Shown here: in pieces, positions 19,216-28,163 of the stretch | How the letters are laid out: every line of letters begins with the position of its first letter | Position numbering within the stretch: the stretch's first letter is position 1 | Origin: Luteibacter yeojuensis | GTDB taxonomy: Bacteria; Pseudomonadota; Gammaproteobacteria; Xanthomonadales; Rhodanobacteraceae | Direction of reading: 5' to 3' | DNA: 64,000 nucleotides | Assembly (NCBI RefSeq): GCF_011742875.1 | Contig: NZ_JAAQTL010000001.1 | Span: forward strand, 2,170,001 to 2,234,000 | The notes under the pieces: generated by a model | The model's database searches: none | Told to the model about the DNA's origin: nothing | What the model saw: the letters and a program-made list of their open reading frames with translations, nothing else | Made by a program: the position numbers and the translations under genes

Positions 19216-21265
19216 CGACCGCTTGCCTGATTGCGTTCATGAGCGATGGCAGAAGCACGCTGTTCCCGTACGCGCTGATATGGTCACCATCGAAGAATAG
19301 CGGCCGTCCATTCGCGAATGCACTGCATACGGGGCCTTCCGGGCACAAGATCTTTCCCGCATCGAACACGGTGACCCCATCGTCACCTCGCGCGAGTTCC
19401 TCCAACGCATGGAGCATCGGAGAGCGCTGAGAGAGGAATTCGGCACGATCTATTTCAGCCCCTCCGGCACAGATCTCGTTGGATTTTGACCACCAGTCGA
19501 CACAACGAAAGGCAGGGGCTTTTAGAACCGGGCCCGGAGCCTGCAGGACGACCTTCGCCCCGGTGCCTCTCAGTTGCCCGATTATCCCGGCTGCGCTCCT
19601 CACCGCCGCTTGGAGCGACGCCTCCGTACCCCGATTCAGCGATTCCACCTCCTCTCGTGGGAAGACGATCCATTGATCGACAAATCTCGGCAGACGAAGC
19701 GAAGGAAGGAATACGACGTCGCTCGGCTCCAGCCTCGGCAAGAGATCATTCATCGCGACAGATGAATTCTCCCGGCACAGCGCGTTGTCCTCCCGCCAAG
19801 GCTGCAGGCTCAGGAACGGACAACCGCCATTGTTGTAGACGGTCACCTCGCCGCCGGTTTCGAGCGCGTATGCCGCAAAAGCAGGCCCATATGAGAGCGC
19901 GTGCGAATCACCAATCGCAAAGAGGCGCGGTGCTGAGACGGGTGTCTCGCAGCCCGACCTGCGATACGTAATTCGTCGTCCGGACGACAATGCCTCTTGA
20001 GAAGGGACGACCCGACATCCACGGTCGTCGACGAGCTTCTGCCCACGCGATGGATACCAATCCTCGGGTGACTGAGCAACGCTACTGAAGGTAAAGTGCG
20101 GCTGATGGCGTTCCATGGTGCGAGCTGCGAACGACCCCAAACATACCGCAGCTACCGCGGCGACGATTGCCTTCGCCTTCATGACCGACGGCATGAGCGG
20201 CGAGCGGAACGGTTGCTCAACGAAGCGCCACGATGCCCAAGCCAATACACCGGTCAACGCCAGCGCGGCGCCGCCGAACCATGGACCGGAAAGCCCCACG
20301 GTCCATTTAAACAGTACGATTACCGGCCAGTGCCACAGGTACAGGGAGTACGAAAGCCGGCCAATTTGCAGGAACGACGTCATGTACACCGGAGCACGCC
20401 GGCCGACGGTTATCGATCCCGAACGCGGCATGGCGACAAGGAAAGCCATGGCAGCGATGACCGGCAGCACGGCACCATATCCCGGTAAGGTCTCCGGCTT
20501 CAGGAACAGAAACGCATAAGCGAGAAGGCTCAGTCCGCCAAGGGCCACTCCCCCCCTAATCATCGCGCTTCCCAGCGCCCCCGCAAGACGCCGGCTGGCG
20601 AGAGAGGTTTGCGCCATGTACAGCAGCACGCCCACCGCGAGTTCCCAGTACCTCGTCGAAAGCAGGTAATAGGCACCCGCGTCGCCGTCTGCATGCATGT
20701 AGACGGCGTAGACAAATGAAGCCGCCCCTAGGACCAGGAAGATTGCCGCACATCCATGCCGCCACAGCCCGCCTCGCGTCCATAAGTAGAACAGGCCAGG
20801 AAAGAGAAGATAAAACTGCTCCTCCACGCCCAGCGACCAGGTATGGGTGAATGGATTGAATTCGGCCAGCGGCGAAAAATAACTGTCTGCCTGGGTCGAA
20901 AGGACGAGATTGCTCGCTCCGAAGAACGCGTATCTTCCCGTGCGCGGTATGTTGTCGCTCAACCACGACGGGGGAATCCACAGCATCGTGGCCAAGGCAG
21001 TGACAAGCAAACAGACCACAAGTGCCGGAACGATACGACGGACGCGCCTTGCGAAGAAATCTATTGCGAATTTTCTGAGTGAGGCGCCGTCATGGGCATC
21101 GGCCGACCTGCTGACGACGAAGCCGGATATGACGAAGAAGACGTCCACGCCCGCAAAACCACCGGGCAGTAAACGACTATCGAGGTGGTAAATAACGACA
21201 GCCAGAACGGCTACAGCACGAAGGGCGTCTACATGCGGGAGATAGCTGGAACGCGCGGTTGTCAT
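19205..21265 (-). CDS. acyltransferase-3 (OafA-type) membrane protein with C-terminal SGNH domain
   Basis: The 686-residue protein acylates a cell-surface polysaccharide, judging by family. Residues 5-375 form the AT3 domain with about ten spans. It opens with the PHVDALRAVAVL motif, GGFAGVDVFFVISGF follows near residue 35, and SLGVEEQFYLLFP lies near residue 144. After a periplasmic linker, an SGNH hydrolase-like domain begins with GDSH at residues 452-455; its catalytic Asp-His pair is probably FDGDHIS near residue 665. The architecture matches O-antigen and exopolysaccharide O-acetyltransferases. It lies alone in a lower-GC patch. Confidence 0.9.
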   Translation of the reverse strand: MTTARSSYLPHVDALRAVAVLAVVIYHLDSRLLPGGFAGVDVFFVISGFVVSRSADAHDGASLRKFAIDFFARRVRRIVPALVVCLLVTALATMLWIPPSWLSDNIPRTGRYAFFGASNLVLSTQADSYFSPLAEFNPFTHTWSLGVEEQFYLLFPGLFYLWTRGGLWRHGCAAIFLVLGAASFVYAVYMHADGDAGAYYLLSTRYWELAVGVLLYMAQTSLASRRLAGALGSAMIRGGVALGGLSLLAYAFLFLKPETLPGYGAVLPVIAAMAFLVAMPRSGSITVGRRAPVYMTSFLQIGRLSYSLYLWHWPVIVLFKWTVGLSGPWFGGAALALTGVLAWASWRFVEQPFRSPLMPSVMKAKAIVAAVAAVCLGSFAARTMERHQPHFTFSSVAQSPEDWYPSRGQKLVDDRGCRVVPSQEALSSGRRITYRRSGCETPVSAPRLFAIGDSHALSYGPAFAAYALETGGEVTVYNNGGCPFLSLQPWREDNALCRENSSVAMNDLLPRLEPSDVVFLPSLRLPRFVDQWIVFPREEVESLNRGTEASLQAAVRSAAGIIGQLRGTGAKVVLQAPGPVLKAPAFRCVDWWSKSNEICAGGAEIDRAEFLSQRSPMLHALEELARGDDGVTVFDAGKILCPEGPVCSAFANGRPLFFDGDHISAYGNSVLLPSLMNAIRQAVVTD

Positions 21266-21485
21266 CTTGACTGAAAGATCCTTGGAGCCGACATTCTAGC
21301 AAGAAGACCCTCTGAAGCCGGCGGCCGTCCTGTAGTCCATGGGCGATGCATACATCGGCCAATAACGACGCATCACATCAACCGGAGGTTTTCTTACATG
21401 ACGCGCCGGGTGAGGATGGCATCATGACAGGGCGGCATAATTTATTTTACCAACGCGCATCACCATCCCTTCCTGGAGCAACATC

Positions 21486-21863
21486 GTGCGCCAAAGCTTT
21501 CCTGTACTGGCTTTCCTCGTCATCACTGCTTCTTGGATTGCGGCTGGCAGAGCCCACTCAGCGGACACCATTATCACTGACAGTTCAGCGCCACTTTCGT
21601 GGGCACCTCCACGTGCTTATCAATCTAAGGATGCATACCGGAAAACCCGTCCCAGCGCCCACCCGAATGCCGACGATCCGCTAACGTTTCCCATACCGCA
21701 TACCATCGCAACAGCACATCGGAGACTGGACTCGGCCCTGCTAGTGCTGAATCCCTCCGGCAGAATCAAGATAGCCGGCGATACCACGGCATATTCGCGA
21801 AAGCCGCCGCTAGGGATCGGCAGCACCCCATACCCCATCACGGCGCATGGCGGAATCCGATAG
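21486..21863 (+). CDS. small secreted protein of unknown function (125 aa)
   Basis: I do not recognise the family. A GTG start, 7 bases after a GGAG site, opens a signal peptide (MRQSFPVLAFLVITASWIAAGRAHS). The mature protein of about 100 residues has the C-terminal segment VLNPSGRIKIAGDTTAYSRKPP, similar to a segment in the secreted protein at 18598-19215. The base composition is lower in GC than the chromosome around it. The 220 bp between it and the divergent acyltransferase gene probably hold both promoters. It may belong with the acyltransferase and the lectin in a transferred patch. Confidence 0.6.
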   Translation: MRQSFPVLAFLVITASWIAAGRAHSADTIITDSSAPLSWAPPRAYQSKDAYRKTRPSAHPNADDPLTFPIPHTIATAHRRLDSALLVLNPSGRIKIAGDTTAYSRKPPLGIGSTPYPITAHGGIR

Positions 21864-22097
21864 AGACGTCGATGGCAGCAGTCACCGCCAGATCTGTGGA
21901 TGCGGCAGGAGGCCGAAGGCACATAGTTACAATATGCTCCCGCAGCGACTGCGACACCGTCAAACGATGACTGGCCGCTTCGGATGACGACGACATTTGC
22001 TGTCTATGAACGACGTTATCGCTTAATGATCCACCTCCCTATCGTAGCCACTCATCCACTAACTCACGGGGATGAACTACCAAAGGAGGATTCAATA

Positions 22098-22610
22098 ATG
22101 AAACCAACTCGCGCTATCAAGATTACGCCTCTTGTTGTAGCCGCCCTTGCGTGGTGCAGCGGTGTTCAAGCGCGGCTAGACCCCGGACAAAGTCTTCATA
22201 CAGGCCAGGTCACGTATTCGGATAGCGGTCGCTATCTTGCGACCATGCAACATGACGGCAACTTCGTTGTATACCGAAATGATGGACACGCAATCTGGTC
22301 GACAAACACCGCGGGATTGGGCGCCGTAATCGCCATCATGCAGCATGATGGGAATTTTGTGCTCTACGACGCGGCAGGGCGTCCCGTCTGGTGGACGGCA
22401 AGCAACGGCCCAGGCCGCCTATTTGCCGTTACCGAAGCAGGGCAGGCACTAGTGATTGCACCCGGACACGTGCAGGGATACGTTTGGTCAGCCAGTTTGT
22501 ACGATTTGCCGCCCCGTCCAAGGACCGGCCGCCGTTGCCATGGCAATCCAGGTGAGTGCCTGGGAGAAAAAAGGAGACTCCACTTCAACCTCCTGCAAGT
22601 GAGGCTCTGA
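22098..22610 (+). CDS. secreted bulb-type mannose-binding lectin (GNA/MMBL domain)
   Basis: The 170-residue protein has a signal peptide (cleavage near QA/RLD at residue 25) and one beta-prism II domain of three repeats. Two repeats keep the mannose-site pattern QxDxNxVxY exactly, at residues 51-59 (QHDGNFVVY) and 82-90 (QHDGNFVLY). The third, around residues 108-132, has the fold pattern but no site. A basic Arg/Cys-containing tail of about 35 residues follows. The domain family includes plant GNA lectins and the LlpA/putidacin bacteriocins, but those carry two domains. A strong AAAGGAGGA ribosome site precedes the ATG. Role unknown: adhesion or a lectin-like toxin are both possible. Confidence 0.8.
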   Translation: MKPTRAIKITPLVVAALAWCSGVQARLDPGQSLHTGQVTYSDSGRYLATMQHDGNFVVYRNDGHAIWSTNTAGLGAVIAIMQHDGNFVLYDAAGRPVWWTASNGPGRLFAVTEAGQALVIAPGHVQGYVWSASLYDLPPRPRTGRRCHGNPGECLGEKRRLHFNLLQVRL

Positions 22611-22614
22611 TGCG

Positions 22615-22640
22615 AATAGGCCCCCTTGCGGGGGCCTATT
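22615..22640. terminator. bidirectional terminator between lectin gene and tkt
   Basis: A perfect 11-bp stem (AATAGGCCCCC paired with GGGGGCCTATT) closes a TTGC loop. It starts 5 bases after the lectin stop and ends 7 bases before the tkt stop, so it can serve both converging genes. Neither side has a long T run, but the A/T ends of the stem give a short one on each strand. Confidence 0.8.
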
Positions 22641-22647
22641 GCAACAC

Positions 22648-24660
22648 TTACTTGATCACACCCTTCACCGCATCCACCACCGCCGTGGTGGTAATGCCGA
22701 AGTGCTCATAGAGCTTGTCGATCGGCGCCGACGCGCCGAAGGTGGTCATGCCCACGACCTTGCCGTCGAGGCCGACGTACTTCGCCCAGTAATCCACGCT
22801 GGCCGCCTCCACCGCCACGCGCGCGCGGCACCACGACGGCAGCACGCCCTCGCGGTATTCGACCGGCTGCGCGTCGAACTCTTCCGTGCAGGGCATGGAG
22901 ACGACGCGGACGGGAACGCCCTGGTCGCCAAGGGCCTGGGCCGCTTCGACGGCCATCCCGACTTCCGAGCCCGTGGCGATGATGATCGCCTTGAACTTCT
23001 CGGCGGGTTCGAAAAGAACGTAACCGCCCTTCTCGATGTCGGCCACCTGCTGTTCGGTGCGCGGATTGTGCTTCAGGTTCTGGCGCGAAAAGACCAGGCA
23101 CGACGGGTTGCCGGCGCGCTCGATGGCCTTCTTCCACGATACCGCCGACTCGACGGCATCCGCCGGACGCCATACGCGATTGTTCGGAATGAGACGCAGC
23201 GAGCCCAGGTGTTCCACCGGCTGGTGGGTCGGGCCATCTTCGCCGAGGCCGATCGAATCGTGCGTATACACGTGGATGACGTGAGCGGGGATCAGCGCCG
23301 ACATGCGCACGCCGTTGCGGGCGTAGTCCGAGAACACGAGGAAGGTGGCGTCATATGGCACGAAGCCGCCGTGCAGCGCGATGCCATTGGAGATCGCGCT
23401 CATGCCGAACTCGCGCACGCCGTAATGGATGTAGTTGCCTTCCCCACCGGCAGTGTTGACGTTCTTTGAACCCTTCCAGATGGTGAGGTTCGACGGTGCA
23501 AGGTCGGCGGAGCCGCCGATCAGCTCCGGCAGCAGCGGACCGAACGCGTCGAGGGCCATCTGCGAGGCCTTACGCGACGCCACGACGGGACCCTCGGCCT
23601 GCATCTTCCGGATGAAGGCATCGGCACCCTCCTTCCAGTTCGCCGGCAGCTCGCCGGAGAGGCGGCGCTTCAGCTCGGCGGCGAGCTCCGGATGCGCCTT
23701 CGCGTAGGCATCGAAGGCGTCGTTCCAGGCCTTCTCCGCCTTGGCACCGGCATCCTTCGCGTCCCACGAGGCGTACATCTCCTGCGGGATTTCGAACGGC
23801 GGGTACTTCCAACCGAGCTTTTCGCGTGCGGCCTTCACTTCGTCGGGGCCGAGCGCCGCGCCGTGCGAGGACTCCTTGCCCTCCTTGTTCGGTGCGCCGA
23901 AACCGATCACGGTCTTGCAGATCACCAGCGAGGGCTTCTCGTTCTGCGAGGTCGCGGCCGTGATCGCCTTCTTGATGGCGTCGGCGTCGTGACCGTCGAC
24001 CGGCTTGCCGTCGTCGCCCATGACGACATTCCACCCGTATGCGCGGAAGCGCGCAGGCGTGTCGTCGGTGAACCAGTCATGCACTTCGCCGTCGATCGAG
24101 ATGCCGTTGTCGTCGTAGACCGCGACGAGCTTGCCGAGCTTCAGGGTGCCGGCGAGCGACGCCACTTCGTGCGAGATGCCTTCCATCAGGCAACCATCGC
24201 CGACGAACACATAGGTGTGATGGTCGACGATGTCGTGGCCGGGGCGGTTGAAGCGCGCCGCGAGCACCTTCTCCGCGAGGGCGAAGCCCACGGCGTTGGC
24301 GAGGCCCTGGCCCAGCGGGCCGGTGGTCGTCTCGACGCCCGGGGTGTGGTGGTATTCCGGATGGCCCGCCGTACGGAAGCCCAGCTGGCGGAAGTGCTTG
24401 AGGTCCTCGATGCCGAGGTCGTATCCGGTGAGGTGGAGCAATGCGTACTGCAGCATCGAGCCGTGACCGTTGGAGAGCACGAAGCGATCGCGGTTCGGCC
24501 AGTGCGGGTTCGACGGGTTGTGGTGCAGGAAGTCGCCCCAGAGGACTTCGGCGATATCGGCCATGCCCATCGGCATGCCAGGATGGCCGGATTTGGCGGC
24601 TTCCACACCATCCATGGCCAGGGCGCGGATCGCGTTGGCGCGTTCGCGGCGTGTCGTCAT
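22648..24660 (-). CDS. tkt: transketolase
   Basis: Transketolase moves two-carbon units between sugar phosphates in the pentose phosphate pathway, using thiamine diphosphate. The 670 residues are normal length. Visible are the N-terminal [12 protein letters not shown] segment, the TPP-binding [20 protein letters not shown] block (GDG near residue 155), [12 protein letters not shown] near residue 413, and the C-terminal domain. A bidirectional terminator lies just past the stop. In related genomes tkt sits beside gap and pgk; here a foreign-looking patch separates it from pgk. Confidence 0.97.
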   Translation of the reverse strand: MTTRRERANAIRALAMDGVEAAKSGHPGMPMGMADIAEVLWGDFLHHNPSNPHWPNRDRFVLSNGHGSMLQYALLHLTGYDLGIEDLKHFRQLGFRTAGHPEYHHTPGVETTTGPLGQGLANAVGFALAEKVLAARFNRPGHDIVDHHTYVFVGDGCLMEGISHEVASLAGTLKLGKLVAVYDDNGISIDGEVHDWFTDDTPARFRAYGWNVVMGDDGKPVDGHDADAIKKAITAATSQNEKPSLVICKTVIGFGAPNKEGKESSHGAALGPDEVKAAREKLGWKYPPFEIPQEMYASWDAKDAGAKAEKAWNDAFDAYAKAHPELAAELKRRLSGELPANWKEGADAFIRKMQAEGPVVASRKASQMALDAFGPLLPELIGGSADLAPSNLTIWKGSKNVNTAGGEGNYIHYGVREFGMSAISNGIALHGGFVPYDATFLVFSDYARNGVRMSALIPAHVIHVYTHDSIGLGEDGPTHQPVEHLGSLRLIPNNRVWRPADAVESAVSWKKAIERAGNPSCLVFSRQNLKHNPRTEQQVADIEKGGYVLFEPAEKFKAIIIATGSEVGMAVEAAQALGDQGVPVRVVSMPCTEEFDAQPVEYREGVLPSWCRARVAVEAASVDYWAKYVGLDGKVVGMTTFGASAPIDKLYEHFGITTTAVVDAVKGVIK

Positions 24661-24785
24661 CGGCGTTCTCCAGTAAGCAGGCGGCGGAAAAAACGCGATT
24701 GTCGCCCATTGCCCGCCCGCTTGTCGTGGACGTACCTGCCGTGGCCGGAGAAGTTAACCCCGGCTTAATCTTTTGACCCCGTTTT

Positions 24786-24816
24786 TTGAATCTCTTCAGG
24801 TAGGGGTGGCTCTAAT
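24786..24816 (+). promoter_or_regulatory. predicted promoter of the first outer-membrane barrel gene
   Basis: TTGAAT (24786-24791) and TCTAAT (24811-24816) are separated by 19 bp. A very similar pair, TTGAAT and TCTAAC 18 bp apart, precedes the paralogous gene at 25825. The start codon lies about 70 bp downstream. A further shared element, GGCTTAATC, lies 24 bp upstream of the first TTGAAT. Confidence 0.45.
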
Positions 24817-24888
24817 CGACCACGGCCACCGACCTTTCCCCCTCCCCCAACGGATGGTGGCCGCCCCGAAAAGAAGAGGAACATCTCC

Positions 24889-25620
24889 ATGAAAAAGGCA
24901 GCGCTTGCCCTTGCAGTCTCTTGCGTCTCGTTTTCGGCCATTCCGGCCTTCGCCCAGGACAGCAACCCGGCCGTGACCGGCAACTACCAGCCCAGCCAGG
25001 CCATGGGTAGCGGCAACTGGTTCATCGGCGCCAACGTCGGCCGCACCAACGGAAGCGACACCGGCGGGTTCGGCAGCAACTCCGGCGGCTTCAACTTCCT
25101 GCGCGGCGAAAAGGGCCGTCGCACCGGCTATGGCCTGCTCGGCGGTTATCGCTGGAAGGTCGGTCCGGACCTGGGCCTCGGCCTCGAGGCCGGCTATGCG
25201 GACCTCGGCAATTTCCGGGTCAAGAACGTTTTCGAATCGGGCCAGGACGTGAACCAGAAGTCGACGCGCAATGCGCTGCGCGGCTGGATGGTCGGCGTCA
25301 ACGGCAAGATCAACCTGGTGCCGCAGTGGTACATCAGCGCGCACGGCGGGTACTTCCGCGCCAACGACAACAACCAGAACTACAACAACAGCGTGGGCCA
25401 GGACCTCGGCTTCTCCAGCGGCGGCCGCCCCGATCGCGGCAGCTGGTACGCCGGCCTTGGCACCGGTTGGGACGTCAACGAGCATTTCGGCGTCGGCGTC
25501 TCCTACGACTACTTCCATGCGGATGCCGGCAAGGTCCGCAACAACGCGACCGGCGAGGTTTCGCGCGGCCTGAAGCGCTCCACCGGCATCGTGTCGGTGG
25601 CGGGCGAATACCGCTTCTGA
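24889..25620 (+). CDS. outer-membrane beta-barrel protein (OmpA/OmpX-type porin-family)
   Basis: The 243-residue protein has a signal peptide ending AFA before QDSNP. The mature part shows alternating amphipathic strands with repeats such as NWFIGANVGRTNGS, GYGLLGGYRWKVGP, LGLEAGYADLGNF and WYAGLGTGWDVNEHFGVGVSYDY. It ends in the outer-membrane signal VAGEYRF with a terminal Phe. This fits an eight-stranded barrel; its ligand is unknown. A paralogue follows 204 bp downstream on the same strand. The ATG follows AGAGGAA. Confidence 0.85.
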   Translation: MKKAALALAVSCVSFSAIPAFAQDSNPAVTGNYQPSQAMGSGNWFIGANVGRTNGSDTGGFGSNSGGFNFLRGEKGRRTGYGLLGGYRWKVGPDLGLGLEAGYADLGNFRVKNVFESGQDVNQKSTRNALRGWMVGVNGKINLVPQWYISAHGGYFRANDNNQNYNNSVGQDLGFSSGGRPDRGSWYAGLGTGWDVNEHFGVGVSYDYFHADAGKVRNNATGEVSRGLKRSTGIVSVAGEYRF

Positions 25621-25640
25621 GTTGTTAAGCAAATGATGAG

Positions 25641-25680
25641 GCCACGGCGCCACCCCCGCCGTGGCTTAATCGTTTCTTAA
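25641..25680 (+). terminator. terminator of the first barrel gene
   Basis: A 9-bp stem (GCCACGGCG paired with CGCCGTGGC, 25641-25665) with a 7-base loop is followed by TTAATCGTTTCTTAAT. It starts 20 bp past the stop of the barrel gene. Its tail overlaps the GGCTTAATC element that is also found before the first barrel gene. Confidence 0.7.
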
Positions 25681-25698
25681 TACTGAACTGCACGGTAT

Positions 25699-25728
25699 TT
25701 GAATCTTCCCGCTACCACCCAATCTAAC
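25699..25728 (+). promoter_or_regulatory. predicted promoter of the second outer-membrane barrel gene
   Basis: TTGAAT (25699-25704) and TCTAAC (25723-25728) are 18 bp apart and match the pair in front of the upstream paralogue. The promoter lies after a terminator, so the second gene probably has its own transcript. The start codon is about 97 bp downstream. Confidence 0.45.
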
Positions 25729-25824
25729 CCTTCACGCACGGCACCCCCGCTCGTGCGCCAGCGCGGACGGCATTCCCCCAAGGCCGTTCGCGTCGCGAAA
25801 AACAATAAGCAGGAGAGATCCACC

Positions 25825-26409
25825 ATGAAGAAGACCCTTATCGCCCTCGCCCTGGTTGCCGCCGGCATGGCCGCGGCTCCCGCCTTTGCGCAGGATGCCA
25901 ACGGCGCAGGCGGTTGGTTCATCAACGGCAACGTGGGCCGCACCTCGGTCGACAAGGGCCGGTACGACGGCCATGACACCGGTTATGCCCTCAACGGCGG
26001 TTATCGCTGGACGGTGAGCCCGTGGGCGGCGCTCGGCGTCGAGGCCGGCTACAACGACCTCGGCAACATCCACGCCAAGAATTTCTTCAACGGCGACCGC
26101 GTGGTCGACCGCCGCAAGTCCGAGCTGCACGGCTGGACGGCCGGCGTCAACGGTCACTTCAACATCGATCCGCAGTGGTACATCAGCGGCCGCGCCGGCA
26201 TCTACGCGTGGAAGGGCCACGGCACCAGCAACAACGACCTCAACCGCCACGACCTGGACAAGACCAGCTGGTACGCGGGCGCGGGCGTCGGTTACGACTT
26301 CAGCAACAACTGGAGCCTGGGCATCAACTACGACCACTACGACGCGAAGAAGAACGGCCTGGACCTGTCGACCAACATGACCTCGGTCTCGGCGGAATAC
26401 CGCTTCTAA
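25825..26409 (+). CDS. outer-membrane beta-barrel protein, paralogue of the preceding gene
   Basis: The 194-residue protein has a signal peptide ending AFA before QDANG. The mature barrel shares segments with its neighbour: GGWFINGNVGRT, GYALNGGYRWTVSP, LGVEAGYNDLGNIHAKNFF and QWYISGRAG. It ends in SVSAEYRF with terminal Phe. It is about 50 residues shorter than its neighbour, mainly near the mature N-terminus and in the last loops. The chosen ATG follows AGGAGAG; a longer upstream frame has no coding signal. A tandem duplication is the simplest origin. Confidence 0.85.
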   Translation: MKKTLIALALVAAGMAAAPAFAQDANGAGGWFINGNVGRTSVDKGRYDGHDTGYALNGGYRWTVSPWAALGVEAGYNDLGNIHAKNFFNGDRVVDRRKSELHGWTAGVNGHFNIDPQWYISGRAGIYAWKGHGTSNNDLNRHDLDKTSWYAGAGVGYDFSNNWSLGINYDHYDAKKNGLDLSTNMTSVSAEYRF

Positions 26410-26421
26410 GCACTAGAAACT

Positions 26422-26504
26422 GTGGGAGCCGCTATAGCGGCGAGAAGCCAACGGAGCAACGAGGCGGCGAGGTGGATTCCCCTCGCCGCTATAGCGGCTC
26501 CTAC
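26422..26504. repeat. 83-bp inverted repeat (REPIN-like), copy C
   Basis: Its left end is GTGGGA rather than GTAGGA. The two GCCGCTATAGCGGC palindromes and the 83-bp length are intact. It lies between the convergent barrel gene and fba, starting 13 bp after the barrel stop and ending 12 bp before the fba stop, so it fills almost the whole gap. Confidence 0.95.
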
Positions 26505-26515
26505 AAAAGCTGCGA

Positions 26516-27538
26516 TCAGCGCTTCTTCCACTGTCCCAGCGCCGCAGCGCCGTTTTCCTGCGCGCGGGCATACACGGCCTTCTGCGCCTCGGCCACGTTG
26601 TTCTGCTGGTCCTTCGACCAGATCTTCAGCGCCTCGGCCACCAGCGCGCGGCCGTAGGAGAAGCTGACCGGCCAGGGATGCGGGCCCATCTGGTTGATCA
26701 GGTTCAGGTGCTCGGTGGCCTGCTCGTCGCTCTGACCGCCGGAGAGGAACACGATGCCTGGCAGCGTGGCCGGCACGCAGGACTTCAGCACGCGAATGGT
26801 GGCGTCGGCGACGTCTTCCGGCGTGACCTGCGCTTCCTTCGGCGCGTACTTGCCCGGGATGACCATGCTGACCTTCAGGATGGTGCCCTCGAGCATCACG
26901 TTCTGCTCGTACAGCGCGTTGAACAGGCTGCGCAGGACGGCTTCGTGCACCTCGTAGCTCACGTCGATGTCGTGCTTGCTCTCCGGGTCGTCCATGAGGA
27001 CTTCCGGCTCGACCATCGGCACGAGGCCGGCTTCCTGGCAGAGCGCGGCGTAGCGAGCCAGCGCGTGCATGTTCGCCTCGATGGCCGTGGAGCTCGGGTT
27101 GTCCTCGGTGATCTTGATCACCGCGCGCCACTTGCAGAACTGGGCGCCGAGCTGGGCGTATTCCTTCAGGCGGTCGCGCAGGCCGTCGAGGCCTTCGGTG
27201 ACCACGTCACCCGGGAAACCGGCAAGCGGCACGGGGCCCTTGTCGACCTTCACGCCGGGGATGATGCCGGCCTTCTTCATGGCCTCGACCAGCGGCACGC
27301 CGTCCTTGGTCTTCTGGCGGATCGTCTCGTCGAACAGGATGGCGCCCGAGATGTGCTCGCCGAGGCCCGGGGTGGTCAGCAGCAGTTCGCGGTAGGCGCG
27401 ACGGTTTTCCTCGGTATTCTCGACGCCGGCCGCGTCGAAGCGCTTCTTGATCGTCCCGGTCGATTCGTCGACGGCGATGATGCCCTTGCCGGTGGCCACC
27501 ATCGCCTGCGCGATCTGTTCGAGGTTTTCGATGCTCAT
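26516..27538 (-). CDS. fbaB: fructose-bisphosphate aldolase, class I
   Basis: This enzyme cleaves fructose-1,6-bisphosphate by a Schiff base, without metal. The 340-residue protein is of the eukaryote-like class I type. It has GKGIIAVDESTGTIKKRF near residue 17, FCKWRAVIKI with the substrate Lys near 136, EPEVLMD near 178, and the Schiff-base Lys222 in EGTILK. The length and start (ATG after GGAG) match the family; the upstream open frame adds 13 unlikely residues. It is in the same neighbourhood as pyk, gapA, pgk and tkt. The symbol is given by function; E. coli FbaB belongs to another class I subgroup. Confidence 0.93.
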   Translation of the reverse strand: MSIENLEQIAQAMVATGKGIIAVDESTGTIKKRFDAAGVENTEENRRAYRELLLTTPGLGEHISGAILFDETIRQKTKDGVPLVEAMKKAGIIPGVKVDKGPVPLAGFPGDVVTEGLDGLRDRLKEYAQLGAQFCKWRAVIKITEDNPSSTAIEANMHALARYAALCQEAGLVPMVEPEVLMDDPESKHDIDVSYEVHEAVLRSLFNALYEQNVMLEGTILKVSMVIPGKYAPKEAQVTPEDVADATIRVLKSCVPATLPGIVFLSGGQSDEQATEHLNLINQMGPHPWPVSFSYGRALVAEALKIWSKDQQNNVAEAQKAVYARAQENGAAALGQWKKR

Positions 27539-27644
27539 GACAACTCCGTGGAAGTAGTGGTATGCCCCGCGAGGCAACGCGGCGCGAATGCAAAAACCCG
27601 CGGAGTATAGGGGAATACTCCGCGGAAGCCGTTGTGCGGCGCGA

Positions 27645-28085
27645 TCAAGTGGTCTGGTAGCCCGGCAGTTCGCACTTGGCGAGGATGGCGGCCTTGCGCG
27701 CCGGATCTTCCGGCAGGTTGAAGCCGGCGACGTAGTAGGTCTGCACGGGCTGGGCCGTCCCGTTCTGCGAGCCCTTCACGTAGGTCAGCTGCCTGACGAT
27801 GCTCACGCCAACCTGGCCGAGATCGCCTTCGGGCACCACCTTTTCGATTTTTGGGTTCTGGGTACGGCCGTCGGAACCGATCATGTAGCTCACGGCCGCG
27901 CACCCTGGCTGGTTGAGGTTTTTGCCCGTGTTGGGCACGTCCACGTCCAGGCTCTTATTGGTGAGGAACCAATAGCCCGTGAGCCGGTCCGGGGAAACCT
28001 TGCGAAGGGTCTGTGCCTCCGCCGTGCCTGCGGCGAAAAGCACAGCGACGGCGATAGCGCCTGTAAACAAGCTGTTGCGGATCAT
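27645..28085 (-). CDS. secreted protein with a TonB C-terminal-like domain
   Basis: The 146-residue product starts with a signal peptide (MIRNSLFTGAIAVAVLFAAGTAEA). The mature part has a pattern like the TonB C-terminal fold: a YMIGSDGRTQNPKI strand pair, LGQVGVSIVRQL helix, then QPVQTYYVAGFNL. There is no membrane anchor or Pro-rich spacer, so it is not a working TonB. The start ATG follows GAGGG. A repeat element follows its 5' side, between it and pyk. The function is not known. Confidence 0.55.
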   Translation of the reverse strand: MIRNSLFTGAIAVAVLFAAGTAEAQTLRKVSPDRLTGYWFLTNKSLDVDVPNTGKNLNQPGCAAVSYMIGSDGRTQNPKIEKVVPEGDLGQVGVSIVRQLTYVKGSQNGTAQPVQTYYVAGFNLPEDPARKAAILAKCELPGYQTT

Positions 28086-28163
28086 GATGCCCTCGTGGCT
28101 GTGCCGGGGCATCGAGTTTAACCCCCAGCAAGTAAAGCGTGCGTGTGAAATCATGCCGCAACT

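Noticed and set aside
18414..19430. Open frame of 338 codons overlapping the HAD and secreted-unknown genes
   Set aside because: It overlaps three better-supported genes, has no signal or motif, and no ribosome site.
21864..22097. Possible coding region between the small secreted protein and the lectin
   Set aside because: The 234-bp stretch is AT-rich with many stops. An in-frame extension of the lectin upstream to 21984 has no signal peptide and no ribosome site, while the ATG at 22098 has both.
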